DNA from: Deltaproteobacteria bacterium
GTDB lineage: Bacteria > Myxococcota_A > UBA9042
NCBI GenBank assembly: GCA_020632665.1
Contig: JACKFC010000038.1
Location: forward strand, 1 to 38,625
Length of the DNA stretch: 38,625 nucleotides
Direction of reading: 5' to 3'
Shown: piece by piece, positions 25,248 to 34,539 of the stretch
Layout of the letters: every line of letters starts with the position of its first letter
Position numbering within the stretch: the stretch's first letter is position 1
The notes under the pieces: model-generated
Database searches by the model: none
What the model was told of the DNA's origin: nothing
The model's input: the letters and a program-made list of their open reading frames with translations, nothing else
Translations under genes and position numbers: made by a program

Positions 25248-26525
25248 CTACGGATGGACGATTCGGATCCGGTGATTCTGCGTATCGGCGATGTAGAGCG
25301 CGCCGCCCGGGCCAATCTCGACGCCGTGCGGACGGTCGAGCAGCGCCGCGGTCGCCGGGCCACCGTCACCGGCGTCGCCCTTGCTGCCACAGACGCCGGC
25401 GGCGGTGCGGATCGTGCCGTCCGGGGCCACCGCGCGGATGCAGTGGTTGTCGGTGTCGGCGATATAGAGCGTGCCGTCGGCGCCGAGGGCAACGTCGCGC
25501 GGCTGCTTCAGCTTCGCCGCGGTCGCGGGGCCACCATCGCCGCCATAGCCGCCGGCGTATTCCTTGTCGAAGCTGGCAGGTCCCGAGCCGGCGACGGTCG
25601 AGACGGTGCCGTCCTTGGTCATCTTGCGGATGCGGTGGTTGCCGGTGTCGGCGAGGTAGATGGTGTCGTCGGGGCCGATGGCGATGCGGCCCGCGGGCGC
25701 AGCGGCCTGGCTGAAGTAGGTGAACATCCGCGCTTCGGGCGCGCTGGCCCCGTCACCGGCGAAGCCGACCGGCCGCATCCGTGGCTGGCCCTCGCAAGCC
25801 GCGTCGCTCGCCTCAGCGGCCTTGCAGACCTTGCAGGCCATATCGCCGGGCGAGGCGCCGTCGGGGCAGACCCACGCCTGCGAGGCGTCGAGCCAGGTCT
25901 TGTCCGGTCCGAAGATGGTGTCGATATTGCCTTCGTGGTCGACCCGGCGCAGGCGCTGGTTGCCCTGATCGGCGATGATCATGCGGCCCTGGCTGTCGAA
26001 GACGGTGGCCACCGGCAGGTCGAGCACGGCGTCGTGGGCTGGGCCTCCGTCGCCGAAATAGGAACGACCGCCGGTGCCGCAGATGGTCTTGATGCTGCCG
26101 TTGGTCAGGTCGACGCGGGCGACCTTGGAATTGTGCCAGGCGCTCAAGATCAGCGCTCCGTCGGGCGCGAAGCTGACGTGGGTCGGGTGGTTGAGGCGGG
26201 TCTCGGTGGCGACGCCGTCGGGCGCGTCGCCGAGCTCACCTGTGCCGATCACGGTGCGGACGCTGCCGTCAGGGTCGACGGTGCGGACGCGGTGGTTGTT
26301 CCAATCGAGGATGTACGGCTGCTCGTCCGGGCCGAAGGTGAGGTCCTGCGGCATGTAGAGCTGCACCGCGAGGGGGCCGTCGCCGTCGTGGCCGAGGCCG
26401 GCTTTGCCAGTGCCCATGAAGGTGCAGATCGTGCCGGAGGTGCGGTCGGCGCAATCGTCGACGGTGTCGGTGCAGCCGGTGGCGAGCACGCCGCCCAGCG
26501 CCAAGGTGAGCAGTTGCTTGCGCAT
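25248..26525 (-). CDS. NHL-repeat lipoprotein
   Basis: A 425-aa lipoprotein with lipobox LATGC (Cys about 19) and at least six NHL-type blades, each marked by DG-G...A, Y/I-ADT-NHRIR (for example IYLADTGNHRIRKM and LYIADTQNHRIRIV). A Cys-rich insertion between blades (VCPDGASPGDMACKVC) interrupts the repeats near the middle. The protein should form a beta-propeller on the periplasmic or outer face; ligands are unknown. The ATG at 26525 shares one base with the stop of the upstream paralogue (TGATG) and lies six bases after GGAGG, so the pair is translationally coupled. Confidence 0.9.
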   Translation of the reverse strand: MRKQLLTLALGGVLATGCTDTVDDCADRTSGTICTFMGTGKAGLGHDGDGPLAVQLYMPQDLTFGPDEQPYILDWNNHRVRTVDPDGSVRTVIGTGELGDAPDGVATETRLNHPTHVSFAPDGALILSAWHNSKVARVDLTNGSIKTICGTGGRSYFGDGGPAHDAVLDLPVATVFDSQGRMIIADQGNQRLRRVDHEGNIDTIFGPDKTWLDASQAWVCPDGASPGDMACKVCKAAEASDAACEGQPRMRPVGFAGDGASAPEARMFTYFSQAAAPAGRIAIGPDDTIYLADTGNHRIRKMTKDGTVSTVAGSGPASFDKEYAGGYGGDGGPATAAKLKQPRDVALGADGTLYIADTDNHCIRAVAPDGTIRTAAGVCGSKGDAGDGGPATAALLDRPHGVEIGPGGALYIADTQNHRIRIVHP

Positions 26526-27697
26526 CACTTCCCTCCGAAGAAGCCGATCACGCGGCGGAGTCGGTGGTTGTACGAGTCGATCACGATGAGGTCGCCGTCG
26601 GCGCCGATGGCGACGCCCGCGGGGCGGTAGATCTGTGCCTCGGCCGCCGGGCCGCCGTCGCCGGAGAAGCCCTTCTCGCCGGTTCCGACCACCGTCGTCA
26701 CGACGCCGGTCGCCGGGTCCCAGGCGCGGATGCGGTTGTTGTATTCATCGCCGATATAGAGCTTGCCATCGGGGCCGAAGACGATCTTGCGCGGGTTGTT
26801 GACCTGCGCCGCGGTGCCTTGGCCGCCGTCGCCGCCGTAGCCCGGCGTTCCCGTACCCACCACGGTCTCGATCTTCTTCTGCGCCAGATCGATCCGGCGA
26901 ATGCGGTGGTTCAGCGTGTCGCTGACGTAGACGTGACCGTCCGGGCCGACCGTGACCCAGCCGCCCGGCGGTGGGTTGCTGCCCTTGGGGAAGCTGAACT
27001 TCGCTGCGAGGGGGTCGCCGCCGTCGCCGGCGTAGCCGTCCGACTTCGGGGTGCCGGCGATGGTCGAGATGATCCCCTGGGCGTCGATATAGCGCACCAC
27101 CTGGTTGCGCTGGTCGAGCAGGTAGTGGCCGCCCTTGCCGTCGGGCGCCATCGCCTGCGGCTGATCGACCTGCGCGTCGTGCGCCGAGCCGCCGTCGCCC
27201 TTGAAGCCGGGCGCGCCACCGCAGGCCACCACGACCTTGCCGGTGGCGGGATCGTAGCGACGTAGTTTGTGGTTGTGCCACGCCACCAACATCAGCGTGC
27301 CGTCGGCCTGCGGCACGAATTGCGTGGGATGGTTGAGGTTGACGGTGGTGCCGTCGGCGCCGGGCTCCTTCAGGTCCTCCTGCTTCGGCGGACCGTCGCC
27401 GAGCTCGTCGGTGCCGATGACGGTCTGCAGCTTGCCGTCGATCACGGCGCGGACGCGGTGGTTGTTCCAGTCCAGCACCCAGGCGCGACCGTCCTCACGG
27501 ATCGTCGCGTCGATCGGCCAATAGAGCTGCGACTGCAGCAAGGGGTTGCCGTCGCCGTCGAAGCCGGCATCACCGGTGCCGATCCAGGTGCAGATCGTGC
27601 CAGCCGGCCCGTCGCACGGCGCTTCGGCTGCCGGCTCAGCGGAGCAACCGACGCCGAGCCCCATCAGCAGCAGCCCACACAACAACCTCGTCCACAT
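26525..27697 (-). CDS. NHL-repeat lipoprotein (paralogue)
   Basis: A 390-aa lipoprotein with signal peptide ending GLGVGC (Cys about 18) and NHL blades such as VYVSDTLNHRIRRI, LYIGDEYNNRIRAW and LIVIDSYNHRLRRV. The first mature segment (GTICTWIGTGDAGFDGDG) and the first blade (WVLDWNNHRVRAV) are shared with the two other NHL proteins nearby. The ATG at 27697 follows GGAGG by five bases. It is the first gene of a two-gene operon and is divergent from the propeller lipoprotein at 27788; the 90-bp gap should hold both promoters, but I saw no clear boxes. Confidence 0.9.
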   Translation of the reverse strand: MWTRLLCGLLLMGLGVGCSAEPAAEAPCDGPAGTICTWIGTGDAGFDGDGNPLLQSQLYWPIDATIREDGRAWVLDWNNHRVRAVIDGKLQTVIGTDELGDGPPKQEDLKEPGADGTTVNLNHPTQFVPQADGTLMLVAWHNHKLRRYDPATGKVVVACGGAPGFKGDGGSAHDAQVDQPQAMAPDGKGGHYLLDQRNQVVRYIDAQGIISTIAGTPKSDGYAGDGGDPLAAKFSFPKGSNPPPGGWVTVGPDGHVYVSDTLNHRIRRIDLAQKKIETVVGTGTPGYGGDGGQGTAAQVNNPRKIVFGPDGKLYIGDEYNNRIRAWDPATGVVTTVVGTGEKGFSGDGGPAAEAQIYRPAGVAIGADGDLIVIDSYNHRLRRVIGFFGGK

Positions 27698-27787
27698 CGT
27701 GGCCTCCAAATGTCCGATTCGCCCTTGCTCTCTCCACCCGCTCTCTAGCATCGTAGCAAGCGACTTTCAATTGCGATCGAGGAGAAG

Positions 27788-28894
27788 ATGCGGCCATCTC
27801 ACTACTTTGCCCTGCCAACCGAAGGACTGCGCGGCCACTTGGCGGCGCGCCTCGCGCTGCTCTGGGTCGTCTGCTGCCTCGCCGTCGGGGCGTGCAGCAG
27901 CGAGAAGGAACCGGAGAAGCTCGGCGCCCGGACGTGGCACGTGGTGCAGGACGACGACGACGCCGGCGCCTACTACTCGGTCTGGGCCGGCAGCCCGAGC
28001 GACGTCTGGATCGTCGGCGGCGAGGCGGGCAAGCCGGTGGTGCGCCACTTCGACGGCTCGACCTGGAGCCGCCGCGATCCCCCGCTGGGCGGCAAGCTGC
28101 GCTGGGTCCACGGCGACGGAGCGGGCAACGTCTTGGTGGTCGGAGACGGCGGAGAGGCTGCCCGTTGGGACGGCGCGTCCTGGACCGCGATGCCGACCGG
28201 CCACCCGAAGGCGACGCTCTGGGGGGCGTGGCTCGGCGCCGATGGGCAGGCCTGGACCGTCGGTGGGGTCGATGGCGCGGCGAACGCGACCGAGACGACC
28301 GATCGGCTGCTGCTCCTGCATCGGGACGCCGGAGGCACGGCGTGGGCCGACGTCCCCTTGGCGGCGCGGGCCGACTGGCCGCAGTCCGCCGAATCGCGGA
28401 TCTTCAAGGTCTGGCGCGACGAAGCGAGCGGCGAGGTCTTCGCCTGCGGCGGTCGGGCGATCGTGGCGCAGGGCAAGGGCGGCGCCGACTGGACCAGCGC
28501 GCTCAGCGATCCGAGCGGCGCGCCTCTGTTCACCATCCACGGCCGCAGCGCGACCGACGTCTGGGCCGTGGGCGGCAGCCTCGGCGTGTTGCTGGTCCAC
28601 TACGACGGCGCGGCGTGGGCGAGCGTCGAGCCACCGGACGACGCGCCCTTCGTGGTGCAGGGCCTACACGTCCACCCCGACGGCGTCGTCGAGATCGTGG
28701 GGGCAGTGGGCTGGACGGCGCGCCGCGACGGCGAGGGGCGCTGGTGGAGCAGCACAGCCGACACCGGCCACGACCTGCACGGCGTCGCCTTCGACGGCGA
28801 GCGGACCTGGGCGGTGGGCGGCGATATCGCCATCGACCGTGACGACCACAAGGGCGTGGTGCTCTGTGACGATGCCAGCGTTCCGGCCTTTTAG
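27788..28894 (+). CDS. DVWAVGG-type beta-propeller lipoprotein
   Basis: A 368-aa lipoprotein with lipobox VGAC (Cys about 36). The mature part consists of repeats built around SPSDVWIVGG, RWVHGDGAGNVLVVGDGG, GRSATDVWAVGG and RTWAVGGDIA, with aromatic strands such as HFDGSTWSRRD. This 'DVWAVGG' propeller type is common in secreted myxobacterial proteins. GAGGAG lies three bases before the ATG. The next gene starts 23 bp inside its end in another frame, so the two form an operon. No catalytic residues were recognised. Confidence 0.85.
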   Translation: MRPSHYFALPTEGLRGHLAARLALLWVVCCLAVGACSSEKEPEKLGARTWHVVQDDDDAGAYYSVWAGSPSDVWIVGGEAGKPVVRHFDGSTWSRRDPPLGGKLRWVHGDGAGNVLVVGDGGEAARWDGASWTAMPTGHPKATLWGAWLGADGQAWTVGGVDGAANATETTDRLLLLHRDAGGTAWADVPLAARADWPQSAESRIFKVWRDEASGEVFACGGRAIVAQGKGGADWTSALSDPSGAPLFTIHGRSATDVWAVGGSLGVLLVHYDGAAWASVEPPDDAPFVVQGLHVHPDGVVEIVGAVGWTARRDGEGRWWSSTADTGHDLHGVAFDGERTWAVGGDIAIDRDDHKGVVLCDDASVPAF

Positions 28895-30080
28895 CGCCGC
28901 CCGCGCGCTGGCCGTGCTCGCTCTGGCCGTGCTCGCGGCCTGCGGTGAGGAGCCGGTGGTCGACCGCGGCCCTTTCGCGGCGGTGTGCAGCGAGGCCGGC
29001 GTGATCTGCACGGTCGCCGGCGACGGCGCGGCGGGCCTCGGCGCGTTGGGTCGGCCAGCGTGGCAGCAGTCGCTCTACCTGCCGATGGACGTGGCGTTCG
29101 ACGGCGAAGGCAGCGTCTACGTCGTCGATTGGAACAACCACCGCGCGATCCGCCTCGGCGAGGGCGGCGAAGCGCTGGCCTACGCCGGCAGCGGCGAGCT
29201 CGGCGGGCTGCCTGGCGGGGGCAGCAAGGCGACCGAGGCGGCGATCTATCACCCGACGGACTTGGTCTTTCGGCCCGAGGGCGGGGCTTGGATCGCGCTC
29301 TGGCACAACGACGCCGTCGCGGCGATCGGGCAGGACGGCGCCTTCGCGCTGGTCGCCGGCAATGGCGACGCCGGCTTGGTCGGCGACGGCACCGACGCCT
29401 CCACGGCAGCGCTCGGGCTGCCGAGCAAGATCGCCCGCCGGCCGAGCGACGGCGCGCTCTGCTTCACCGAGGCCCAGGGCCACCGCGTCCGCTGCGTCGA
29501 AGCCGGTGTGTTGCGCACGATCTTCGGCCCTGGCGGCAGCGAGGACGTGGGGCCCGGCTTCGGCGGCGACGGCGGCCCCGGGACCGACGCGCGGTTGGCG
29601 CTACCCGACGGCAATTCCGCTGTCCCCGCTGGCGGGCTCTGCTTTCGCTCCGACGGCGCGCTGCTGGTCGCCGACACACTGAACCACCGCATTCGGATGC
29701 TGGACAGCAACGGGACCGTGACCACCGTCGCGGGCTCGGGGCCGACCCACGCCGACCCGCTCGAGCCGGGGGCGCCGATCGGCGACGGCGGCCCGGCGAC
29801 GGCGGCCCGGCTGCTGCATCCGACCGATGTGGCATGTGCTGCGGATGGCGGCTTCGTCATCGCGGACCGCGACCACGACTGTGTTCGCGCCGTCGATGGC
29901 GAGGGGGTGATCCACACCGTGGCGGGGCGATGCGGCGAGCGAGGCGCAGACGGCGACGGCGGACCGGCGACGGCGGCGAGGCTGAACCGGCCCTACGGCG
30001 TCGCGCTGCACCCTGACGGCCGGCTCTTTGTTGCCGATACCCACAATCACCGCGTGCGGCGGCTGCGTCTCGGCCCGTGA
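28872..30080 (+). CDS. NHL-repeat lipoprotein (third paralogue)
   Basis: A 402-aa lipoprotein with lipobox LAAC (Cys about 24) and six or so NHL blades: VYVVDWNNHRAIRL, LLVADTLNHRIRML, FVIADRDHDCVRAV and LFVADTHNHRVRRL. It shares the VICTVAGDG opening with its two paralogues on the opposite strand (GTICTxxGTG). The ATG at 28872 lies inside the preceding gene (23-bp overlap), with a GTG two codons earlier as alternative. It ends 29 bp from the convergent acyltransferase gene. Function is unknown beyond a propeller scaffold. Confidence 0.9.
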   Translation: MPAFRPFSAARALAVLALAVLAACGEEPVVDRGPFAAVCSEAGVICTVAGDGAAGLGALGRPAWQQSLYLPMDVAFDGEGSVYVVDWNNHRAIRLGEGGEALAYAGSGELGGLPGGGSKATEAAIYHPTDLVFRPEGGAWIALWHNDAVAAIGQDGAFALVAGNGDAGLVGDGTDASTAALGLPSKIARRPSDGALCFTEAQGHRVRCVEAGVLRTIFGPGGSEDVGPGFGGDGGPGTDARLALPDGNSAVPAGGLCFRSDGALLVADTLNHRIRMLDSNGTVTTVAGSGPTHADPLEPGAPIGDGGPATAARLLHPTDVACAADGGFVIADRDHDCVRAVDGEGVIHTVAGRCGERGADGDGGPATAARLNRPYGVALHPDGRLFVADTHNHRVRRLRLGP

Positions 30081-30109
30081 GCCGCTGACTTCGCCCGGAC
30101 CAGTGGGCG

Positions 30110-30961
30110 TCAGGCCGAGCGGGGGTTGGCGGCGCGGTGGGCCCGGTCCAGGGCGCCGAGCGCGGCGACCGGCTCCATCACCGCCTCGGCGATGGCCTGC
30201 GGGTCCTCGCCGCAGCGCGCGATCAGGTCGCCGGCGCGCATCGTCTCGCCGTACCAGATGCGGACCGGCTCGCCGCGCTGGCCGGCGGGGCGGAAATTGC
30301 GCTTGGCGGTGCCGACGAAATCGTTGCTCATGCCCAAAATCCAAGCCGGCAGCACGACCACGTCGGGGTCGGAGGCGAGCAGGAGCTGGCCGATGCCGGG
30401 CTTGGCCGAGCCGAGCGCGTAGGGGTCCTCACCCTTGCCGCGGGTGCCTTCGGGGTGGATGCCGCAGAGCGTGCCGCGGCGCATGACCTCGCCGAGCTGC
30501 GCCATCGCGATCGGGTTGAACTCGCCGCGGCGATCGTCGCGGAAGATCGGCGGCCACATCGAGGCGCTGGTCAGCGCGACGTTGATGAAGAGGCCGAGCG
30601 GGTGGTCGAAGAAGAAATCCTTGCGCACCGGGAAGCACATCCGGGCGACCAGGTCGGAGCGCTCGTCGAGGATCACCGCCGCGGTGAAGAAGAGGTCGAA
30701 GAAGCTGCGGTGGTTGGAGATCAGCACCATCCCGGCCGGCGCAGCCATCGCGTGGAGGTTCTCCAAGCCGTGCAGCTCGTAGAGGTTCTTCGAGAGCCCA
30801 GTGACGAAATTCTTGCCGAGGTAGCGCCAGATCGGCCGGGTCGAGGCCTTCAGCCACGCCTTCTGGTTGACCGTGTCCGCGATCGGCACGGCGAGCTTCT
30901 CGAGCCCACGCAGGCTGCCGCGCGGCAACGTTCGGACGACGCTGGTGCTGACCTCGGACAC
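30110..30961 (-). CDS. PlsC-like lysophospholipid acyltransferase
   Basis: A 283-aa acyltransferase of the PlsC/LPLAT superfamily. The catalytic NHxxxxD motif is NHRSFFD (His84, Asp89) and the substrate-binding EGTR motif is in HPEGTRGKG (171-174). Such enzymes acylate lysophosphatidate or related acceptors at the membrane. The GTG at 30961 is seven bases after GAGGAG; an upstream ATG (31036) adds a Gly/Pro-rich stretch and is less likely. About 100 bp separate it from the UbiA gene upstream on the same strand, so cotranscription is possible. Confidence 0.92.
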   Translation of the reverse strand: MSEVSTSVVRTLPRGSLRGLEKLAVPIADTVNQKAWLKASTRPIWRYLGKNFVTGLSKNLYELHGLENLHAMAAPAGMVLISNHRSFFDLFFTAAVILDERSDLVARMCFPVRKDFFFDHPLGLFINVALTSASMWPPIFRDDRRGEFNPIAMAQLGEVMRRGTLCGIHPEGTRGKGEDPYALGSAKPGIGQLLLASDPDVVVLPAWILGMSNDFVGTAKRNFRPAGQRGEPVRIWYGETMRAGDLIARCGEDPQAIAEAVMEPVAALGALDRAHRAANPRSA

Positions 30962-31061
30962 GGCTTCGCTCCTCGTCGGGCCAGTGGGCACCGGCCGCGA
31001 CGCGCCGAGGAGGCCAGATGCAGCGCCGCAGCGCAACGTTCGTCGCCGAAAGCTGACCCGC

Positions 31062-31931
31062 TCAAGGCACCTGCAACAAGGTCGGCGACCAGAAGAGCCA
31101 GAGCATCGAGAGCAGGCCCGCGACGTTCATCCCAACGCCGGCGAGGGTGTGCTCGGCGCGGGTATAGCTCTGCCGATCGCGGGCGTAGACGAGCAAGTCG
31201 TAGAGCAGCCAGCCGGAGCCACCGAGCAGGAAGCCGCCGAGCAGCCAATCGCGGAAGACCACGCCGCAGAGCAGGCCGAGCCCGGCCACCAGCGCGATCA
31301 CCAGCGCCTTGGCCTTGCCGACGCCGAGCAGCGTCGCGGTGGTGACGCGGCCGGCTTCACGATCGGGGACGACGTCCATGATCTCACCGATGAGCTGTGC
31401 CTGCAGGACGAAGCCACCGAGATAGACCCACGATTGCCACGGCAGCGGCGGCCGCTCGTTGAGCAGAAGCGAGAGCCAGACGAGCACGAGGTAGCCGAGC
31501 GGGTTGACCAGATCGAAGGGTGGACGGCCGCGCAGGCCGCCGATCCGGGCGTTGTAGGTAGCGTTGACCGCGACGATGGCGGCGAAGACGGCGAGCATCA
31601 TCGGCCCACGTGCCCAGGTGAAGGCGAGCGCGAAGGGGAGCTGCGCCAAGGCCCAAATCGGCCGCATCGCCCGCAGCTGCGCCTCGCTGGCCCGCGCGCC
31701 GAAGAGCCAGGAGTCCTTGCGCGGGTTGCGCGCGTCGACCTCGACGTCGACCAGGTCGTTCCAGCCGTAGACCAGCGCGTTCAGCGGCCACGTGGCGTAG
31801 AGCAGGCCGGCCCAGAGCCAGGGATCGCGCCAATCGGCGCCGCTGGTCAGGGGCAGGAGGTAGAGCCACAGCGTCTGGAACCAGAGGCCGGGGCGGGAGA
31901 TCTTGAGCAGGAGCGTCGGGGTGGGCGTCAT
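31062..31931 (-). CDS. UbiA-family prenyltransferase
   Basis: A 289-aa polytopic membrane protein with both Asp-rich motifs of the UbiA superfamily: NDLVDVEVD (58-66, followed by ARNPRKD) and DVVPDREAG (186-194). Roughly eight or nine hydrophobic helices are visible. These enzymes transfer a prenyl chain to an aromatic ring or another lipid acceptor; the acceptor cannot be read here, and quinone, carotenoid or polyprenyl-sugar chemistry are all possible. The ATG follows directly on the stop of the upstream TolA-like gene (TGAATG), so the two are translationally coupled. Confidence 0.92.
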   Translation of the reverse strand: MTPTPTLLLKISRPGLWFQTLWLYLLPLTSGADWRDPWLWAGLLYATWPLNALVYGWNDLVDVEVDARNPRKDSWLFGARASEAQLRAMRPIWALAQLPFALAFTWARGPMMLAVFAAIVAVNATYNARIGGLRGRPPFDLVNPLGYLVLVWLSLLLNERPPLPWQSWVYLGGFVLQAQLIGEIMDVVPDREAGRVTTATLLGVGKAKALVIALVAGLGLLCGVVFRDWLLGGFLLGGSGWLLYDLLVYARDRQSYTRAEHTLAGVGMNVAGLLSMLWLFWSPTLLQVP

Positions 31932-34535
31932 TCAGAAGCGGGCATGGAGCAGGACGGCCTTGCGGCGGTTGCCCGCCTCGACCTCGACCACCAGGGCGCG
32001 GCGACCATCGGCGTCGAACCGCTCCTGCGCCGCGAGGTTGCCGTGCAGACGCAGCTCGCAATTCGCGTCGCAGGTCAGCGGCACGGTGTCGGTGTCGCCG
32101 AAGAGGCGCTTGACGAAGTCGAGGCCGGCGCGGCTGGCGAAGCGGAAGACGCCGCCCTCGATCGAGACCGGCGCGGCCACCGCGAGCGGCCGTCCCTGGT
32201 CGTCGGAGCCGATGCAGACGGCGACCAAGCCCGACCGAGCGGGAAGGATGACCACGGTCGCGCGGGCGGTGCGCCACGCGCCGACCAGCCAATCTGGCGC
32301 ACGCAAGCGCGGCATCAACCGCAGCAGCTGTAGGTCCGCGGGCATCCCCGGCCGGGTGACGAGCTTGATGCCAGCGCTCTTGCCGCGCTCGACCAGCAAG
32401 CGCTCCACCCGCCCGGTGCCGACGGTGTAGAAGACCGTGGCGTCGAAGCGCGCCTTGCTGCGGAAGGAGACCTCGACCGCCACCCCCTCGCTGGCGGTCG
32501 GCTTGCCGCGGGCCTTGGCGCGGCCGGAGATCGCGCGGACATCGTCGGCGAAATCGGCCATCGCGTCGTCGACTCGATCGGCCCAGACGTCGGCCAGCCA
32601 CGAGCGTGGCAAGGCTTCGAAGAGCGCGAGCAACGCCTCGAGTGAGAGGCCAGCGTCGGCTGCGTTGCGCTGCTGGCCGAGCTCGGCCTCGACCACCTCT
32701 GCGCCGACGATGCGCAGCGGTCCGATCGATCGACAGCCGTCGCGGTATTCCAGTACGCCGTCGCGGATCTGCTTGCTCGGCATCCCGGCCGGAACGCAGG
32801 CAACCTTCGCCACACCGCGGACTTCCTTCGCGTCGCGCAACAAGACGTGGAGCCGCTGCCCGGCGAGCTCGAGCGCGACCAACATCGGCCGACCCGTCGG
32901 GTTGCGCAGCACATAGCTGGCCTCGACGTGACGCGGCGCGAGCGCCCTCCAGCTCTTCGCGCGCATCGCGGCGAGGTCGCCACGCAACGACGCCGGTGCT
33001 TTGGCCAATGCCACCTCGACCGCCTCGGCGCCGACCTTGGACTCGCCGGCCGTCAGCCAGACGGACGCCTCACGCGCCACTGCGCGCTGCAACTCACGGT
33101 GCGCCTCCGCCGTCTGCGGAACCTCCGGGCGGCGGACCAAGAACGAAGCCCACGCGCCGCTGCTGCCCTGCTTCTGCGCCGCGGCATAGTCGGCCGCGAT
33201 CGCGTCCGCTTCGGCTTTGGCCCTCGCCGCCGCAGCCTCGCGCTCCGCCTGGGCCTTGGCCGCTGCGGCGGCAGCGCGTTCGGCAGCCTCGCGCGCCTTC
33301 TGTGCTTCGGCCTCGCGGGCCGCCTGCTCGGCGGCGAGGCGCTTCTCCTCGGCGACGCGGCGGCGCTCGGCCTCGGCTTCCTCCCGCTTGCGCTGCGCCT
33401 CGGCGCGCTTCTCTTCGGCGACGCGGCGACGTTCGGCCTCGGCCTCCTCCCGCTTGCGCTGCGCCTCGGCGCGCTTCTCTTCGGCGACGCGGCGGCGCTC
33501 TTCCTCGGCCTCGGCACGCGCGGCAGCGGCAGCGGCTCGCTCACGCGCCGCCTCGGCTGCACGGGCCGCTGCCGCCTCGCGTGCTTCGGCAGCGACGGCG
33601 GCGGCGGCTTCACGTTTGGCGCGGGCTTCGGCGCGCGCCTGCTCGGCGGCGAGCCGGGCACGGCGGGCGCGCTCGGCCTTTTCCGCAGCCTTGCGGGCGG
33701 CGCGCGCGGCCTTCTCCGCAGCGGCGCGGGCCTTCGGATCGCGGGCGAGGCGCTGCCGCTCCTCGTAATCCGCCTGGGCGCGCTCTTCGGCGCTGCGGGT
33801 ATCGGCCGGCGCGGCGGCGGCCGGCGCAGAGGCAGCAGGCGGCGCAGAGGCAGCAGGCGGCGCAGAGGCAGCAGGCGGCGCAGAGGCAGCAGGCGGCGCA
33901 GAGGCAGCAGGCGGCGCTGTGGCAGCAGGCGGCGCAGTCGCGGCGTGCGGCGCTGTCGCGGCGGGCGGCGCTGTGGCAGCAGGCGGCGCTGTGGCAGCAG
34001 GCGGCGCAGTCGCGGCGGGCGGCGCAGTCGCGGCGGGCGGCGCGAGCGTCGACGCTGGGGTCGGCGCCATCTCCGTCGGCAACGTGGCGCCGGGTGGCAG
34101 CGCGCCGCTCACCAGCGGACCGGCCGACGCGGCCACCGGGACCTCGGCGGCGACTTTGCCGTTGATCACCCGGGCGCTGCGGACGCAGGCGGCGCTCCAG
34201 CGCCAACCCGCGGGCGATTGCGCGGTCGGCGCGACGGCCTCTTCGCGCGGGCCCGTGAGCGCATCGCAGCCGTACCGCCATGCGTGCTCACGGAGCCCCG
34301 CGATCGCTTGCTCTTGCGTCATGCGCTCGGGGTCGACGCTGGTCTGCAGCTGCCCGAGCACGATGGTCGGCTGCGGCAGCTCTGCGGGCGAATTGCGGAC
34401 CAAGATCTCGGTCCAACGCGAGAGGCGACTGGTGAAAGGTTGCGCCGGGTCGCGGTCGAGCGAGATGCCGCTGCAGCCGCCGACGCCGAGGAGGACGAGC
34501 AGCGGCGGAACGAAGCGGGACAGTCGATGCATCAT
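31932..34535 (-). CDS. TolA-like coiled-coil lipoprotein with tandem repeats
   Basis: An 867-aa lipoprotein, lipobox VGGC (Cys about 21). Order: short N-terminal domain (about 22-155), a Pro/Ala spacer of twelve six-residue units (APPAAS/APPAAT), a long Glu/Arg/Ala-rich alpha-helix (about 250-460) that includes 22-residue repeats RRRVAEEKRAEAQRKREEAE, and a C-terminal globular region (about 460-867) of unknown fold with a few cysteines. The Pro-rich spacer plus long helix suggests a rod spanning the periplasm, as in TolA, but no TonB/TolA C-terminal domain is recognised. It lies 4 bp after the upstream lipoprotein gene and abuts the UbiA gene. Confidence 0.8.
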   Translation of the reverse strand: MMHRLSRFVPPLLVLLGVGGCSGISLDRDPAQPFTSRLSRWTEILVRNSPAELPQPTIVLGQLQTSVDPERMTQEQAIAGLREHAWRYGCDALTGPREEAVAPTAQSPAGWRWSAACVRSARVINGKVAAEVPVAASAGPLVSGALPPGATLPTEMAPTPASTLAPPAATAPPAATAPPAATAPPAATAPPAATAPHAATAPPAATAPPAASAPPAASAPPAASAPPAASAPPAASAPAAAAPADTRSAEERAQADYEERQRLARDPKARAAAEKAARAARKAAEKAERARRARLAAEQARAEARAKREAAAAVAAEAREAAAARAAEAARERAAAAAARAEAEEERRRVAEEKRAEAQRKREEAEAERRRVAEEKRAEAQRKREEAEAERRRVAEEKRLAAEQAAREAEAQKAREAAERAAAAAAKAQAEREAAAARAKAEADAIAADYAAAQKQGSSGAWASFLVRRPEVPQTAEAHRELQRAVAREASVWLTAGESKVGAEAVEVALAKAPASLRGDLAAMRAKSWRALAPRHVEASYVLRNPTGRPMLVALELAGQRLHVLLRDAKEVRGVAKVACVPAGMPSKQIRDGVLEYRDGCRSIGPLRIVGAEVVEAELGQQRNAADAGLSLEALLALFEALPRSWLADVWADRVDDAMADFADDVRAISGRAKARGKPTASEGVAVEVSFRSKARFDATVFYTVGTGRVERLLVERGKSAGIKLVTRPGMPADLQLLRLMPRLRAPDWLVGAWRTARATVVILPARSGLVAVCIGSDDQGRPLAVAAPVSIEGGVFRFASRAGLDFVKRLFGDTDTVPLTCDANCELRLHGNLAAQERFDADGRRALVVEVEAGNRRKAVLLHARF
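33343..33495. repeat. 66-bp repeats encoding coiled-coil heptads
   Basis: About 2.3 copies of a 66-bp unit with few differences (for example GCTTCTCTTCGGCGACGCGG spaced by 66 bp). Each encodes 22 residues of the helical rod. Approximate boundaries. Confidence 0.75.
33823..34038. repeat. 18-bp tandem repeat, twelve copies, Pro/Ala spacer
   Basis: Twelve consecutive 18-bp units. Units 1-5 are identical (GGCGCAGAGGCAGCAGGC); units 6-12 vary between GGCGCTGTGGCAGCAGGC and GGCGCAGTCGCGGCGGGC forms. They encode six-residue APPAAS/APPAAT units. Identity of the first five implies recent expansion. Confidence 0.9.
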
Positions 34536-34539
34536 TGGA

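Noticed and set aside
30085..30113. Hairpin between the third NHL gene and the acyltransferase as a bidirectional terminator
   Set aside because: CGCCC/GGGCG with CTGA/TCAG has a bulge and no T-run, and it overlaps the acyltransferase stop; too weak to annotate.
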